Shown: positions 39,385-47,672 of the stretch, piece by piece
Layout: each line of letters begins with the position of its first letter
How positions within the stretch are numbered: the first letter of the stretch is position 1
Assembly: GCA_902774035.1 (NCBI GenBank)
Contig: CACYHA010000022.1
Coordinates: 7,430-56,662 of the forward strand
DNA length: 49,233 nucleotides
DNA from: Oscillospiraceae bacterium
GTDB taxonomy: Bacteria; Bacillota; Clostridia; Oscillospirales; Acutalibacteraceae
Reading direction: 5' to 3'
The notes under the pieces: model-generated
Seen by the model: only the letters and a program-made list of their open reading frames with translations
Databases searched by the model: none
What the model was told of the DNA's origin: nothing
Program-made: the position numbers and the translations under genes

Positions 39385-39398
39385 CAGTGAAGACACTG
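39385..39398. promoter_or_regulatory. Operator-like inverted repeat in transporter leader
   Basis: CAGTG-AAGA-CACTG, a perfect 5-bp inverted repeat between the -10 box and the ribosome site of the MFS gene. Confidence 0.4.
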
Positions 39399-39408
39399 AT
39401 ACAAAAGT

Positions 39409-39437
39409 ATTATACGCGCAAACGGAAAATATTTCAA
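39409..39437 (-). promoter_or_regulatory. Promoter of MFS transporter gene
   Basis: TTGAAA (39432-39437), 17 bp, TATAAT (39409-39414) on the minus strand. Confidence 0.75.
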
Positions 39438-39497
39438 GTCTCTTGGCAATTCAGCGCATTTATCTACCAAATGCACAAAAAATGCCTCTTCGTTTTG

Positions 39498-39526
39498 TTG
39501 ACAAATGCCGTCAATCGTGTTATAGT
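39498..39526 (+). promoter_or_regulatory. glnA promoter
   Basis: Consensus TTGACA (39498-39503), 17 bp, TATAGT (39521-39526). No TnrA/GlnR-type TGTNA-N7-TNACA site is apparent nearby. Confidence 0.85.
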
Positions 39527-39569
39527 TTGTTCAGAATTTTCACCGATTCCGGAAAGGAAGGCGAGTTTT

Positions 39570-40901
39570 ATGGCCAACTATACAAAAGAGGACATTCTGC
39601 GCATCACCGAGGAAGAGAACGTCCGATTCATCTGCCTGCAGTTCACCGACATTCTCGGGATGCTCAAAAGCGTTTCCATCACCACAAGCCAGCTTAAAAA
39701 AGCGCTTTCCAACGGCTGCGGCTTCGACGGTTCCTCCATCGACGGCTTTGTGCGCATCGAGGAAAGCGACATGTGCCTGCACCCGGATCTGGATTCCTTT
39801 GTGATTTTGCCCTGGCAATCGGAGGAGAGCAAGACCGCCCGCCTGATCTGCGACATCTACCGCGCCGACGGCACCCCCTTTGAAGGCGACCCGCGCTATG
39901 TGCTGCGCCGCGCGATCCGGGCGGCCGCAGAGCTGGGCTTCACCGTCAATGTCGGCCCCGAATGCGAATTCTTCCTGTTCCATCTCGACCGGAACGGCAA
40001 ACCCACCACCGAAACCTTTGACAAGGGCGGCTATTTTGAACTCGGCCCCACAGACCGCGGCGAAAGCTGCCGCAACGACATCTGCCTCGTGCTCGAACGC
40101 ATGGGCTTTGTGATCGAAGCGTCGCACCACGAAAACGCCATTGCCCAGCACGAGATCGACTTCAAATACGACGAAGTGCTGCGCACGGCGGACAATGTGA
40201 TGACCTTCAAATATGTGGTCAAGAGCGTTTCGCGTTCCCACGGCCTTTATGCGACCTTTATGCCGAAGCCGATCTTCGGCCAGTGCGGTTCCGGTATGCA
40301 CACGAACATCTCCCTGTTCAAGGACGGCAAAAACGCCTTTTATGACGAAAGCGACGAATTCGGTCTGTCGCCGGTCGCCTATCGGTTCATCGCCGGCCTG
40401 ATGGCGCATATCAAGCCCATGACGCTGCTGACAAACCCCATCGTCAACTCCTACAAGCGTCTGGTGCCCGGCTATGAGGCGCCGGTCTACATCGCCTGGT
40501 CAGCCAAAAACCGCAGTCCCCTGATCCGCATCCCCACCGCCAAAGGCAACGCCACTCGCGTGGAGCTGCGCAACCCCGACCCGGCCGCGAACCCCTATCT
40601 GGAGATGGCGGCGGTCATCTTTGCCGGGCTCGACGGCATCAAGCGCGGCCTGACCCCGCCGGAGCCGAAGGACAGCAACATCTTCACCCTTTCCACCGAA
40701 GAGCGCCACGCCCAGGGCATCCACTCGCTGCCGAAGACGCTGGGCGAAGCCCTGCACGAGTTCAAGCACGACGATTTCATGCGCGAATGCATGGGCGACC
40801 ATGTGTTCAAAAAGTACATTGAGGCAAAAACCGAGGAATGGAAGGAATACTGCACCCGCGTGTCGCAGTGGGAGATCGAAAAGTACCTCGGGAAGTATTG
40901 A
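39570..40901 (+). CDS. glnA: Glutamine synthetase, type I-alpha
   Basis: Encodes 443 residues, closely following the B. subtilis GlnA pattern: [26 protein letters not shown] (metal-binding Glu), [36 protein letters not shown] (ATP site), [30 protein letters not shown] and [15 protein letters not shown]. It makes glutamine from glutamate, ammonia and ATP. The short I-alpha length and the absence of the NLYDLP adenylylation motif show control by feedback rather than by adenylylation. The ATG at 39570 has AAGGAAGG upstream. Single gene with a near-consensus promoter; the MITE-like element after it supplies a terminator. Confidence 0.97.
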   Translation: MANYTKEDILRITEEENVRFICLQFTDILGMLKSVSITTSQLKKALSNGCGFDGSSIDGFVRIEESDMCLHPDLDSFVILPWQSEESKTARLICDIYRADGTPFEGDPRYVLRRAIRAAAELGFTVNVGPECEFFLFHLDRNGKPTTETFDKGGYFELGPTDRGESCRNDICLVLERMGFVIEASHHENAIAQHEIDFKYDEVLRTADNVMTFKYVVKSVSRSHGLYATFMPKPIFGQCGSGMHTNISLFKDGKNAFYDESDEFGLSPVAYRFIAGLMAHIKPMTLLTNPIVNSYKRLVPGYEAPVYIAWSAKNRSPLIRIPTAKGNATRVELRNPDPAANPYLEMAAVIFAGLDGIKRGLTPPEPKDSNIFTLSTEERHAQGIHSLPKTLGEALHEFKHDDFMRECMGDHVFKKYIEAKTEEWKEYCTRVSQWEIEKYLGKY

Positions 40902-40921
40902 GCAGTCAGCAGTCAGCAAAG
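40901..40921. repeat. Heptamer array 4
   Basis: AGCAGTC AGCAGTC AGCAAAG, beginning on the last base of the glnA stop codon and ending at the left end of the MITE-like element. Confidence 0.6.
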
Positions 40922-41124
40922 GGGCTGTCGCATTTAGCGAAAAACGTCAAAGCAAATATTAAAAGAAAGCGCTTTCCGCAGACTTGTTCTGTGAAGATAG
41001 CGCTTTCTTAATTTTTTGTTCTCAAAAGCAGTAGGATTATTTTGCTTTGACTCGACGTTTTTTCGCCCTCGGCGTACTTTTGTACAGCCTTCGGTCGAAG
41101 AAAACGCCGTTTTTATCTAAACCG
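40921..41124. mobile_element. MITE-like element, copy 2
   Basis: 204 bp, no coding capacity. Left end GGGGCTGTC then the 27 nt starting GCATTTAGCG and ending CAAAGCAAA, identical to copy 1; right end begins TTTGCTTTGACTCGACGTTT as in copy 1. Compared with copy 1 the right arm carries an extra block of about 48 bp at 41062-41109 that can fold on itself (GTAC-tttt-GTAC; TTTTTTCG/CGAAGAAAA). Inside, AAGAAAGCGCT (40963-40973) / AGCGCTTTCTT (40999-41009) plus ATTTTTTG is a good plus-strand terminator for glnA. Confidence 0.7.
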
Positions 41125-41134
41125 TTCTCTTTCT

Positions 41135-41169
41135 GTTCGCTAACTGCTAACCGCTGACAGCGAACCGCT
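41135..41169. repeat. Heptamer array 5
   Basis: GTTCGCT AACTGCT AACCGCT GACAGCG AACCGCT, ending 2 bp before the stop codon of the carboxypeptidase gene. Confidence 0.6.
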
Positions 41170-41170
41170 T

Positions 41171-41884
41171 TTAATTCACCTGTCCCAGATATTCCTCCAG
41201 CGTCAGGTGCTTTTTTTTCATCTCCTTCGCGGCGTCGCGGCCGACAAAGCGGTAGTGCCAGCGCTCGTAGGCGATGCCGGTGATCTCGACCTTGTCCTTC
41301 GGGTAACGCTCGATGAAGCCGTAGCGCCAGGCGTTCGCCTGCAGCCACTTGAAAAGCTGTTCGGCGTTTGTGTTCTTCCCGGCGTGGATGTCGATCGCAA
41401 GCCCCAGCTCGTGCTCGCTGTGGCCCGGTTCGGCAACGTATTCCTTCGCCTTGCGCTCGGCCTCCTGCTGAGAATTCCCCTGCCTGCGGTACCACGCGAC
41501 GCGCTCGTCCATGATCTGGCGCTGGGTCTCGTTGGAGCGATAGCAGTAGGCGGCCTCCATCAAAAAGCCGTTTTTCTTCGCGGCGCGCACCATGCGCTGC
41601 CACATGGGATAGATGCGCGCGTCATACTGCTGGCCGTTTTCCAGCGTGAACAGCGGCGGCACATAGTCGTCCGGCACGGCATGGGTGCGGTTGACGAGGA
41701 TCAGCGGCCATTCCTGCCAGGGCGAAAGGGTCGTCTCCGCATAGGACATCGGCGTTTCGGCCGTTGTGGGAGGGGGCGGATATTTGCGTTGTTCGATCTG
41801 CCCGTCGATCCACAGGCTCAGCAAAAAGCTGAACGCCAGCACGGCGGCCGCAGCCAGAAATGTCAGCAGCCGTTTTCTTTTCAA
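41171..41884 (-). CDS. D-alanyl-D-alanine carboxypeptidase (M15B, VanY/DacB-like)
   Basis: Encodes 237 residues: an N-terminal membrane anchor (LLTFLAAAAVLAFSFLLSL), a Pro/Thr linker, then the M15 domain. Zinc ligands and catalytic residues: GHSEHELGLAIDIHAG (S-x-H-x-x-G-x-A-x-D) and YERWHYRFVG (E-x-W-H-Y). It removes the terminal D-Ala from peptidoglycan stem peptides outside the cell. It follows the lipoprotein gene by 19 bp and is the last gene of the envelope operon. A VanY role in glycopeptide resistance is possible for the family, but no van genes are near. Confidence 0.93.
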   Translation of the reverse strand: MKRKRLLTFLAAAAVLAFSFLLSLWIDGQIEQRKYPPPPTTAETPMSYAETTLSPWQEWPLILVNRTHAVPDDYVPPLFTLENGQQYDARIYPMWQRMVRAAKKNGFLMEAAYCYRSNETQRQIMDERVAWYRRQGNSQQEAERKAKEYVAEPGHSEHELGLAIDIHAGKNTNAEQLFKWLQANAWRYGFIERYPKDKVEITGIAYERWHYRFVGRDAAKEMKKKHLTLEEYLGQVN

Positions 41885-41903
41885 AGCAATCCTTCCTTTT
41901 CGG

Positions 41904-42740
41904 TCAAGTCAGTCCGTTTGCCTGCACGGTGTGAATCTGCCATTCGCGGCTGCCGTCGACGTCGCGCAGCTTCGCTTTGACCGTACAGGTCTCCAGCACG
42001 GAATCGTCCCCATAGGAGACCAGCGACACCCGCAGGGTGTACATGCCGTCCGCGCCGAGGGTTTCGGAATCTACCCGCGCCAGAACGCCGGCGTCGCCCC
42101 CGTCGCCGAGGCCGTAGTAATAACTGCCGTCATGGTAATAGCACTGGAGACAACTGTATTTTTCGCGGTCTTCCCTTTGGAAGCTGTTGAAGTTGTGGTC
42201 CGGCTGAACATTCAGAATGTTTTCCAGAATCCAGTCCACACGCTTTGCGGGAATCTGTTCATAGTAGTACCAGTTGACCAGACCGAGCGGATCCGGCGTC
42301 TTGAAAACGTAGCGTTCGGCCGCTTCGTCATATTCCGAATCCGAAACGAATTTTTCTTCGCCCTGCCAGCCCTTTTTCTCTCTGTAGTAGCCGTAGAGAT
42401 CATACCAGACATTCCGGATGCTGTAGAGCGCCACCGGCAGCGCGTTTTCGGCGGCGCTGTCATAGTTCAGATCCTCATTCACACAGTACGCGAAGGATGC
42501 AAAAATGGTGAACATCTCTTCAAAGTCATCCAGCTCGGCCTTCGTTGCCGGAGCGTCGGCCGGCACAGCGGAGGTCGGCGCGGCGGTCGTTTCCGTCGGC
42601 GCGGCGGTCGTCTCCGTCGGCGCTGTTTGCGTCGGGTCCTCCGGTTCGGGCTTTGCGCCGCAGCCGGACAACAGTCCCACGAGGAGGCAGGCACCCAGCA
42701 CAAGCGCGGCCGGCCGTTTGAATTGCAGCTTGTTTTTCAT
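41904..42740 (-). CDS. Lipoprotein of unknown function
   Basis: Encodes 278 residues. The lipobox LLSGCGAK sets Cys as the modified residue, followed by a Glu/Pro/Thr linker with repeated APTETTA. The folded part (about residue 60 on) starts KAELDDFEEMFTIFASFAYCVNEDLNY and contains WYYYEQIPAKRVDWILENILNV; I recognise no domain. The ATG at 42740 has AAGGAGA upstream. It sits between the DHHW protein and the carboxypeptidase, 117 bp after the former; that gap contains a hairpin (CCCCG-cttcggca-CGGGG) and no obvious promoter. Confidence 0.85.
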   Translation of the reverse strand: MKNKLQFKRPAALVLGACLLVGLLSGCGAKPEPEDPTQTAPTETTAAPTETTAAPTSAVPADAPATKAELDDFEEMFTIFASFAYCVNEDLNYDSAAENALPVALYSIRNVWYDLYGYYREKKGWQGEEKFVSDSEYDEAAERYVFKTPDPLGLVNWYYYEQIPAKRVDWILENILNVQPDHNFNSFQREDREKYSCLQCYYHDGSYYYGLGDGGDAGVLARVDSETLGADGMYTLRVSLVSYGDDSVLETCTVKAKLRDVDGSREWQIHTVQANGLT

Positions 42741-42857
42741 TGGTTTTCTCCTTTTTTTCAGAATTATCCGCGTCGGGCGGCGATGGATCGGCACAGTTCG
42801 AAAGAAAGTTCGCAAAGCGTCCCCGCTTCGGCACGGGGAAGCGACGACGCAAGCGTG

Positions 42858-44030
42858 CTATTTCAGAGCGGACGCCAGCGAGTGATCCTCCAGAAACGTG
42901 TTCAGATTATAGAGAAAGAGCACATGGGTAAAGGTCATTTCATCCATCACCGCAGAGACACTGTCCGTGAAATAGCGCGGGTCGATGACCACGATTTTGG
43001 AGAAATAAGGGGTGAGCATCGGCAGCAGACAGTTGGCGTAGGAATCCTTGAACACCAGCAGCGTCCGTTCCGTGTCCGCGGTGGAGGTGATGATCACCTT
43101 GTCAAAGTTGCCGCCGAGAAAGACTTCATATTTGTTTTTCTGTTCGAGCTTTTCGGCGTCAAACAAGGTCGCGGTCTTTTTGCCCTGCGTTTCATAATAG
43201 ACCGTGTAGGTGCCTTTTGTGTGCTTCGGGATGCAGACCTCTACCGTGTCCCGCAGCCTGTGCTCGCCGTAGGTCGAAGCCAGCGTTCCGGAAAAATCGT
43301 TTGTCACGGGGTAGAAGGTGAAGTCCTTTTCCTTTGCGCCGAGCTTCCACGCCTCACTCAGGCCGAGGAAGGCGCGAAAAGCCGCCCGGGTCGTCCAGTG
43401 GTGATCGGTACGGTAATAGAGCGTATGGGGATCCGCGCCCTCAAAGCGTTTCAGGCAGCTCACCCATTTGAGGTTCACGCCCTTGAGCTGCGCATGGGCG
43501 TCCTTGAGCTGCTTTTGCTGGTCGGGCAGCGTCAGTCCGTAGGGCATTTCGTCTTTCAGCAGACAGCTCGCGTTCGGCGCAAGGATCATGCCGCTCTTGA
43601 GCTCCCCGTGTTTTTTCAGAAAATCCCGGATCGCAGCGGTGATCTCGGCCTGCTGCGCTTCGTCATGGGCGGTCTGCCGCTCCAGCAGAAAGCCGCTTTG
43701 GGTGCGGTAGACGCCGTTCTGCTCCCGTGCGCCGGTGAGCGTTGCAAACAGCGCACGCAGGCGCACCCAGCCGTCGCGCTGCGGAAACTGGTCGGTCAGA
43801 TAGGATTCAAAATCGCGCATATAGCTGCCGTCCGCCAGCGCCGCAAGAGAGAAGATCGGCTTTTGCGCCAGAGGACGGTTCTCGCTTTCCGACTGCGCCC
43901 TGTCCGGCGTGAACAGCATCAGCAGCCCCGCCGAAAACAGGCAGAGCAAAAAGCAGACCGTGATGCACACGCAGACCGCGCCCGCAGATTTCCGGCCGGT
44001 CGGCGCAGGGGTTGGAGTTTCATGTTTCAT
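42858..44030 (-). CDS. DHHW-family protein (AlgJ/AlgX-like)
   Basis: Encodes 390 residues. An N-terminal membrane segment (AVCVCITVCFLLCLFSAGLLML) anchors an extracellular domain. TLYYRTDHHWTTRAAFRAF is the DHHW signature; MILAPNASCLL and LLVFKDSYANCLLPML (a SGNH-like block, the Ser in KDSYAN) match AlgJ/AlgX proteins, which take acetyl groups from an MBOAT partner and place them on polysaccharides. It starts 9 bp after the MBOAT gene, fitting that partnership. The acceptor here is probably a wall or capsule polymer. Confidence 0.9.
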   Translation of the reverse strand: MKHETPTPAPTGRKSAGAVCVCITVCFLLCLFSAGLLMLFTPDRAQSESENRPLAQKPIFSLAALADGSYMRDFESYLTDQFPQRDGWVRLRALFATLTGAREQNGVYRTQSGFLLERQTAHDEAQQAEITAAIRDFLKKHGELKSGMILAPNASCLLKDEMPYGLTLPDQQKQLKDAHAQLKGVNLKWVSCLKRFEGADPHTLYYRTDHHWTTRAAFRAFLGLSEAWKLGAKEKDFTFYPVTNDFSGTLASTYGEHRLRDTVEVCIPKHTKGTYTVYYETQGKKTATLFDAEKLEQKNKYEVFLGGNFDKVIITSTADTERTLLVFKDSYANCLLPMLTPYFSKIVVIDPRYFTDSVSAVMDEMTFTHVLFLYNLNTFLEDHSLASALK

Positions 44031-44039
44031 AGGCGATCC

Positions 44040-45464
44040 TCAGAATCTGAAATACAGGAAGGGGTTGTAGCTGTCGCTGACGAGGCAGGCCACGCAAAGG
44101 GCAAACACGGCGGCGTAGCCGAGGGCCTGCACGATCAGGCGGCTGCGTTCGTTCTTGAACTTCGGCGGCTTTTCAAAGGCGCCGAGGGCGCAAAGGGACA
44201 TCAGGACGAAGGGGAAGAGGTTGGACAGCAGCAGATACACGGTGTTCGCGTCCGTGAGCCCTGCCCCGCCGCCGAACATGGCGCCGAGATACGCGGCCGC
44301 CGCGGAAAAGCTCTCTGCAGAGAAGAAGACCCAGCCGACCACCACGATGAACAGCGTGATCGCGCGGCGCAGCACCTTCGGCAGCTTTTCGAGCAGCGCG
44401 GAGAATACGTATTTTTCCAGCAGGAGCAAAACGCCGTAATAGGCGCCCCAGGCCACAAAGTTCCACGCCGCGCCGTGCCACAGGCCGGTCAGCGACCAGA
44501 CGATGAGAATGTTGAGCACGGTACGCGCCGCGCCCTTGCGGTTGCCGCCCAGGGGGATATAGACATATTTGCGGAACCAGCCGGACAGGGAGATGTGCCA
44601 GCGGCTCCAGAAGTCCTTGATGCTCACGGCGGTATAGGGATAATCGAAGTTTTTCGTCAGCTCAAAGCCGAACATCTTTCCGAGGCCGACGGCCATATCG
44701 GAATAGCCGGAAAAATCAAAGTAGATCTGCAGCGTGTAGCACAAAATGCCGAACCACGCCGTCACCGTGCCGAGGGCATGGGGATCCGTCCCCTGGATTT
44801 CCGCGTAAACCGCGCCGATGGCGTTGGCAAAGATCATTTTTTTGCCGAGGCCGCGAATGAAGATCAGCACGCCGCGGGCGAATTTCTCCGGCGTTTCCCT
44901 GCGGGTGCGGAGCTGCTGTTCAATGTCGCCGTACTGGACGATGGGGCCGGCAATGAGCTGCGGGAACATGGTGATATAGGTGGCGAAACGCAAAAGACTC
45001 GTCTGCTCTTCGCATTCGCCCCGATAGACGTCGATGACGTAGGAGAGGATCTGGAAGGTATAAAAGGAGATGCCGACCGGCAAAGGCAGGGCCGCCGCTT
45101 TCAGCTCCAGCGAAAACAGGCGGTTGATGTTTTCCACAACAAAGGGCTCGTATTTGAAAAAGCCCAGCACCAGAAGATTGAAAACCACGCAGGCGACAAA
45201 GAGAACCTTGCGGCGCTTCGGCTTTTCCGGGAACCGCTGCATATCCAGCACGGTGTTGAAATTGAAGCAGATGCTCACCAGCATCAGCACCACATAGACC
45301 GGCTCGCCCCACGCATAAAACACGAGGCTTGCCAGACAAAGCACCAGGTTCTTTTTTGTCATTTCATAGGCCGGAGGCGCGTCCTTTTTGAACACCGGAA
45401 TGAAATAGAAGCACAGAACCAGCGGCAAAAACACAAAAAGAAATGCGGCACTGCTGAACAACAT
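44040..45464 (-). CDS. MBOAT O-acyltransferase (AlgI/DltB-like)
   Basis: Encodes 474 residues with about ten membrane segments. The active-site His is in WSLTGLWHGAAWNFVAWG. Family blocks include MFPQLIAGPIVQY, FDFSGYSDMAVGLGKMFG and FWSRWHISLSGWFRKYVYIPLGG. MBOAT proteins pass acyl groups from the cytoplasm across the membrane to an extracellular acceptor enzyme. The long C-terminal part with further helices is typical of AlgI rather than DltB. Partners are encoded on both sides (DHHW and SGNH proteins). Confidence 0.95.
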   Translation of the reverse strand: MLFSSAAFLFVFLPLVLCFYFIPVFKKDAPPAYEMTKKNLVLCLASLVFYAWGEPVYVVLMLVSICFNFNTVLDMQRFPEKPKRRKVLFVACVVFNLLVLGFFKYEPFVVENINRLFSLELKAAALPLPVGISFYTFQILSYVIDVYRGECEEQTSLLRFATYITMFPQLIAGPIVQYGDIEQQLRTRRETPEKFARGVLIFIRGLGKKMIFANAIGAVYAEIQGTDPHALGTVTAWFGILCYTLQIYFDFSGYSDMAVGLGKMFGFELTKNFDYPYTAVSIKDFWSRWHISLSGWFRKYVYIPLGGNRKGAARTVLNILIVWSLTGLWHGAAWNFVAWGAYYGVLLLLEKYVFSALLEKLPKVLRRAITLFIVVVGWVFFSAESFSAAAAYLGAMFGGGAGLTDANTVYLLLSNLFPFVLMSLCALGAFEKPPKFKNERSRLIVQALGYAAVFALCVACLVSDSYNPFLYFRF

Positions 45465-45522
45465 ACGGCTTGCTTCCCCTTAATACTTCCTTTGAAATCT
45501 TTGATTCTTCATGACTGCGTTT

Positions 45523-45996
45523 TCAAAGCGCGCGGCTGAACGCTTTCACGGCTTCGGACGGCGAATCGCACACCGCGAACAGCACAAAGTTTCCGCTCTG
45601 CTTGAGCCTGTAGTTTTTCAGCAGCGCGGCCTGTTCGGCGGCGTAGCCCTCAAACAAAACGATTTTTTGCTCCACGCGCCGCCGCAGCGTCTCCGTCAGC
45701 GCGGCGCCGTCGTCGCTGCTTTTCAGCCGCACGATCAGCAGCTCGCGCACCTCCATCACATCGTCGGAGGCCGCGTAATAGCCGCCGCTGAACTGCTGCG
45801 GATCCAGACCGAACTCTTTTTTGAACGCCTTGTCGCCGCGCACCTCAAGCTGTTCCAGCCCGCAGGCGGCGCTCACAGCCGCACCCACATCCGCCGGCGC
45901 AGCATCGCTGACGCGACCCTTTTGCGCGATCGCGGCGAAAACAAACAGCACCAGCACGGCAACGCACAGCAGTTCCTTCACTCTCAAAAACTTCAT
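45523..45996 (-). CDS. DUF4358-domain protein
   Basis: Encodes 157 residues: an N-terminal membrane anchor (VKELLCVAVLVLFVFAAIA) and a small extracellular domain with FKKEFGLDPQQFSGGYYAASDDVMEVRELLIVRL, characteristic of DUF4358, and a C-terminal QSGNFVLFAVCDSP. Function unknown; the family commonly occurs beside MBOAT and SGNH genes in Clostridia. Its ATG overlaps the SGNH stop by 4 bp (ATGA), so translation is coupled. A 58-bp gap precedes the MBOAT gene. Confidence 0.85.
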   Translation of the reverse strand: MKFLRVKELLCVAVLVLFVFAAIAQKGRVSDAAPADVGAAVSAACGLEQLEVRGDKAFKKEFGLDPQQFSGGYYAASDDVMEVRELLIVRLKSSDDGAALTETLRRRVEQKIVLFEGYAAEQAALLKNYRLKQSGNFVLFAVCDSPSEAVKAFSRAL

Positions 45997-46805
45997 ACGC
46001 CGATCTCCAATGTTCGAATCACATGCTTCAGCCAGACGTTCCGATAGAACGCCGCGCTCAGGTGGATGCCGTCCGCGCCGTAGTATCGGGTGGTGAAGCT
46101 GCCGTTTTCCTTGAACGCCTCTGCGGAATCGAGGAACTCGACCCCAAGGGCTTTGCACATTTTCCGCAGTTGTTTGTTATACTTCGAAATTGCACCGAAA
46201 CGTGGCGCGGCGGCAACGCTGCGATCCACCGGGAACAGGAGACTGACCACGATGCGCGTGTCGGGCAGCGCCTTTTGCAGGCGTTCGATGATCGAAGTGT
46301 ATTTTTTGATGAACGATTTGAGGTGGACCTCTTCCGCAGAAATCATGTTCAGCCCGTAATGCAGGATCAGCACAGGCGGACGGATCGAAACGATCTTGTC
46401 GTAGTTTTCTTCCAGATGGCTCAGACTGGCGCTCACCTGGGCAAAAATGTGGTTGCTGTTGAGGATATCGTAGACCTCCAGCCCCTCCATAAGGGAATCG
46501 CCGGCAATGTAGACGTCCTTCATCGCCTTGCGATAGCTCAGCTTGCCCGCGTCGAGCAGCCGCAGGATCTCATCCAGGCGCAGGCGGCGGTTCTGACGTT
46601 CCAGCTCCTCCAGCCGCTTCAGTTCGAGCTTCCGCAGTTTTTCTTCGACCTTCGCCGCGTCGACGCTCTCAAAGCGCTGCAGCGCCGCGAGCCCTTTCGC
46701 CGTTTCGACCGCGGCGGCTTTCGGCGTTTTGAGCGCAAAAAAGCCGACCAGCGGCACAAGCGCTGTCAGCACAAGAACAAGCAAAGCACAGAAAAAACGT
46801 TTCAT
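45993..46805 (-). CDS. SGNH/GDSL-family hydrolase, membrane-anchored
   Basis: Encodes 270 residues. An N-terminal membrane segment (FFCALLVLVLTALVPLVGFFAL), a coiled coil rich in Lys/Glu/Arg (about 55-100), then an SGNH domain: YIAGDSLMEGL (nucleophile Ser), ILHYGLNMIS (Asn block) and YYGADGIHLSAAFY (D-x-x-H). It could transfer or remove acetyl groups on an extracellular glycan. First gene of the operon SGNH, DUF4358, MBOAT, DHHW, lipoprotein, carboxypeptidase. GGAGG upstream of ATG 46805. Confidence 0.9.
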   Translation of the reverse strand: MKRFFCALLVLVLTALVPLVGFFALKTPKAAAVETAKGLAALQRFESVDAAKVEEKLRKLELKRLEELERQNRRLRLDEILRLLDAGKLSYRKAMKDVYIAGDSLMEGLEVYDILNSNHIFAQVSASLSHLEENYDKIVSIRPPVLILHYGLNMISAEEVHLKSFIKKYTSIIERLQKALPDTRIVVSLLFPVDRSVAAAPRFGAISKYNKQLRKMCKALGVEFLDSAEAFKENGSFTTRYYGADGIHLSAAFYRNVWLKHVIRTLEIGV

Positions 46806-46844
46806 GAATTCCTCCGGCGACGGACATTGCATCTTATTTTTTTT

Positions 46845-46873
46845 ATTTTATACCTATACGAAAAAGAAATCAA
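46845..46873 (-). promoter_or_regulatory. Promoter of the envelope O-acetylation operon
   Basis: TTGATT (46868-46873), 17 bp, TAAAAT (46845-46850) on the minus strand, in the 111-bp AT-rich gap before the SGNH gene. Confidence 0.6.
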
Positions 46874-46916
46874 GCGGCAATGCGCCCGATTTCAAAAATT
46901 CACAATTTTTTTATCT

Positions 46917-47465
46917 TTATTCAGCCGACGATCCGCCGAGGATCTCCGGCAAACGGTCGATCAGAAACCGCTGTGCGGATTCGGAATAGAGCAAATGATA
47001 ATAATGCCCGTAGTCGCCGCTGCGCTCCTCCTCACAGATGCCGATAGCAGCGCCCTGCGACGCCAGACGCTTATGCTTCTTATCGTTGACGGTCTCCAAG
47101 CGTAAATAGCCGTTTTCAACCAGCCAGTTCGTGATCACCGGCGGATGCAGCTTTTTCATGTCCTCCGGCACAAGCGCATTGATGGCGGCAACAAACGGTT
47201 TGATCCCAACGGGGTATTCGAAAAAGGAGAACGCGGAAAAATCGATCTGCGAAGGGTCAAAAGGCGGCAAGGCGGAAGCGGTTTTGCGGGTCCCGCCGTT
47301 TTTCAGAACCTCGCCGAGCACGTCGGAGACATAATAGAGGCACCGGGAAATGCGCACCTGATTGACGACCTCCCCTTCCGGGATCTCTTCTCCGGTCAGG
47401 GGATTGACGCCGCGGGCAAGGGCGTCGATATAAGATTTTGCGTGTTCCAGAAGCTTCAAGTCCAT
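46917..47465 (-). CDS. Conserved-looking protein of unknown function
   Basis: Encodes 182 residues, cytoplasmic by composition. It starts MDLKLLEHAKSYIDALARGVNPLTG with EEIPEGEVVNQVRISRCLYYVSDVLGEVL, and later has KKLHPPVITNWLVENGYL with a C-terminal YGHYYHLLYSESAQRFLID. The helix pattern with I-T-N-W-L-x-x-x-G-Y/F-L resembles a winged-helix DNA-binding half, which is tentative. The start at 47465 is chosen for AGGAGA; a frame open further upstream runs into cloverleaf element D and is Arg-rich nonsense. It lies between the hydrogenase gene and the envelope operon. Confidence 0.75.
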   Translation of the reverse strand: MDLKLLEHAKSYIDALARGVNPLTGEEIPEGEVVNQVRISRCLYYVSDVLGEVLKNGGTRKTASALPPFDPSQIDFSAFSFFEYPVGIKPFVAAINALVPEDMKKLHPPVITNWLVENGYLRLETVNDKKHKRLASQGAAIGICEEERSGDYGHYYHLLYSESAQRFLIDRLPEILGGSSAE

Positions 47466-47494
47466 GGGAATTCTCCTGTTTTTTGCTTGTTTTG

Positions 47495-47656
47495 CTGCGC
47501 GGCGCAAACGAACGTTGCGCCGCAGAAGCCGCCGCAGGGCCCCGCCGCCCGGGCGGCGGGCAAGGCGCAGCACGCTGCGCCTTGGCTTTCGCCGAAGGCG
47601 AAAGCGCCCTGCGGCGGCGAAACGCACGAAGATTCGCCGGCGGCGAATCTTCGTGC
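47495..47656. repeat. Cloverleaf intergenic element D (outer stem, three hairpins, two flanking hairpins)
   Basis: Outer arms 47528-47540 GCCGCCGCAGGGC and 47606-47618 GCCCTGCGGCGGC (perfect 13 bp). The interior is tiled with no gap by 47541-47560 (20-nt perfect palindrome CCCGCCGCCCGGGCGGCGGG), 47561-47584 (11-bp stem, loop AC) and 47585-47605 (9-bp stem, loop GAA). Flanks: CTGCGcGGCGCAA/TTGCGCCGCAG at 47495-47525 and a 16-bp stem 47624-47639/47641-47656. It fills the gap between the hydrogenase stop and the 182-residue protein. Confidence 0.85.
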
Positions 47657-47672
47657 AAATGATGCTGTCAAT

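Noticed and set aside
41766-45539. A 1257-codon open frame on the plus strand opposite the envelope operon
   Set aside because: Codon-phase shadow of GC-rich genes; composition (His, Arg, Gln, Val, Gly) is that of antisense frames and the opposite strand has clear motifs.
47466-47627. Upstream extension of the 182-residue protein to 236 residues
   Set aside because: The extra part is Arg-rich translation of cloverleaf element D; a good ribosome site supports the start at 47465.
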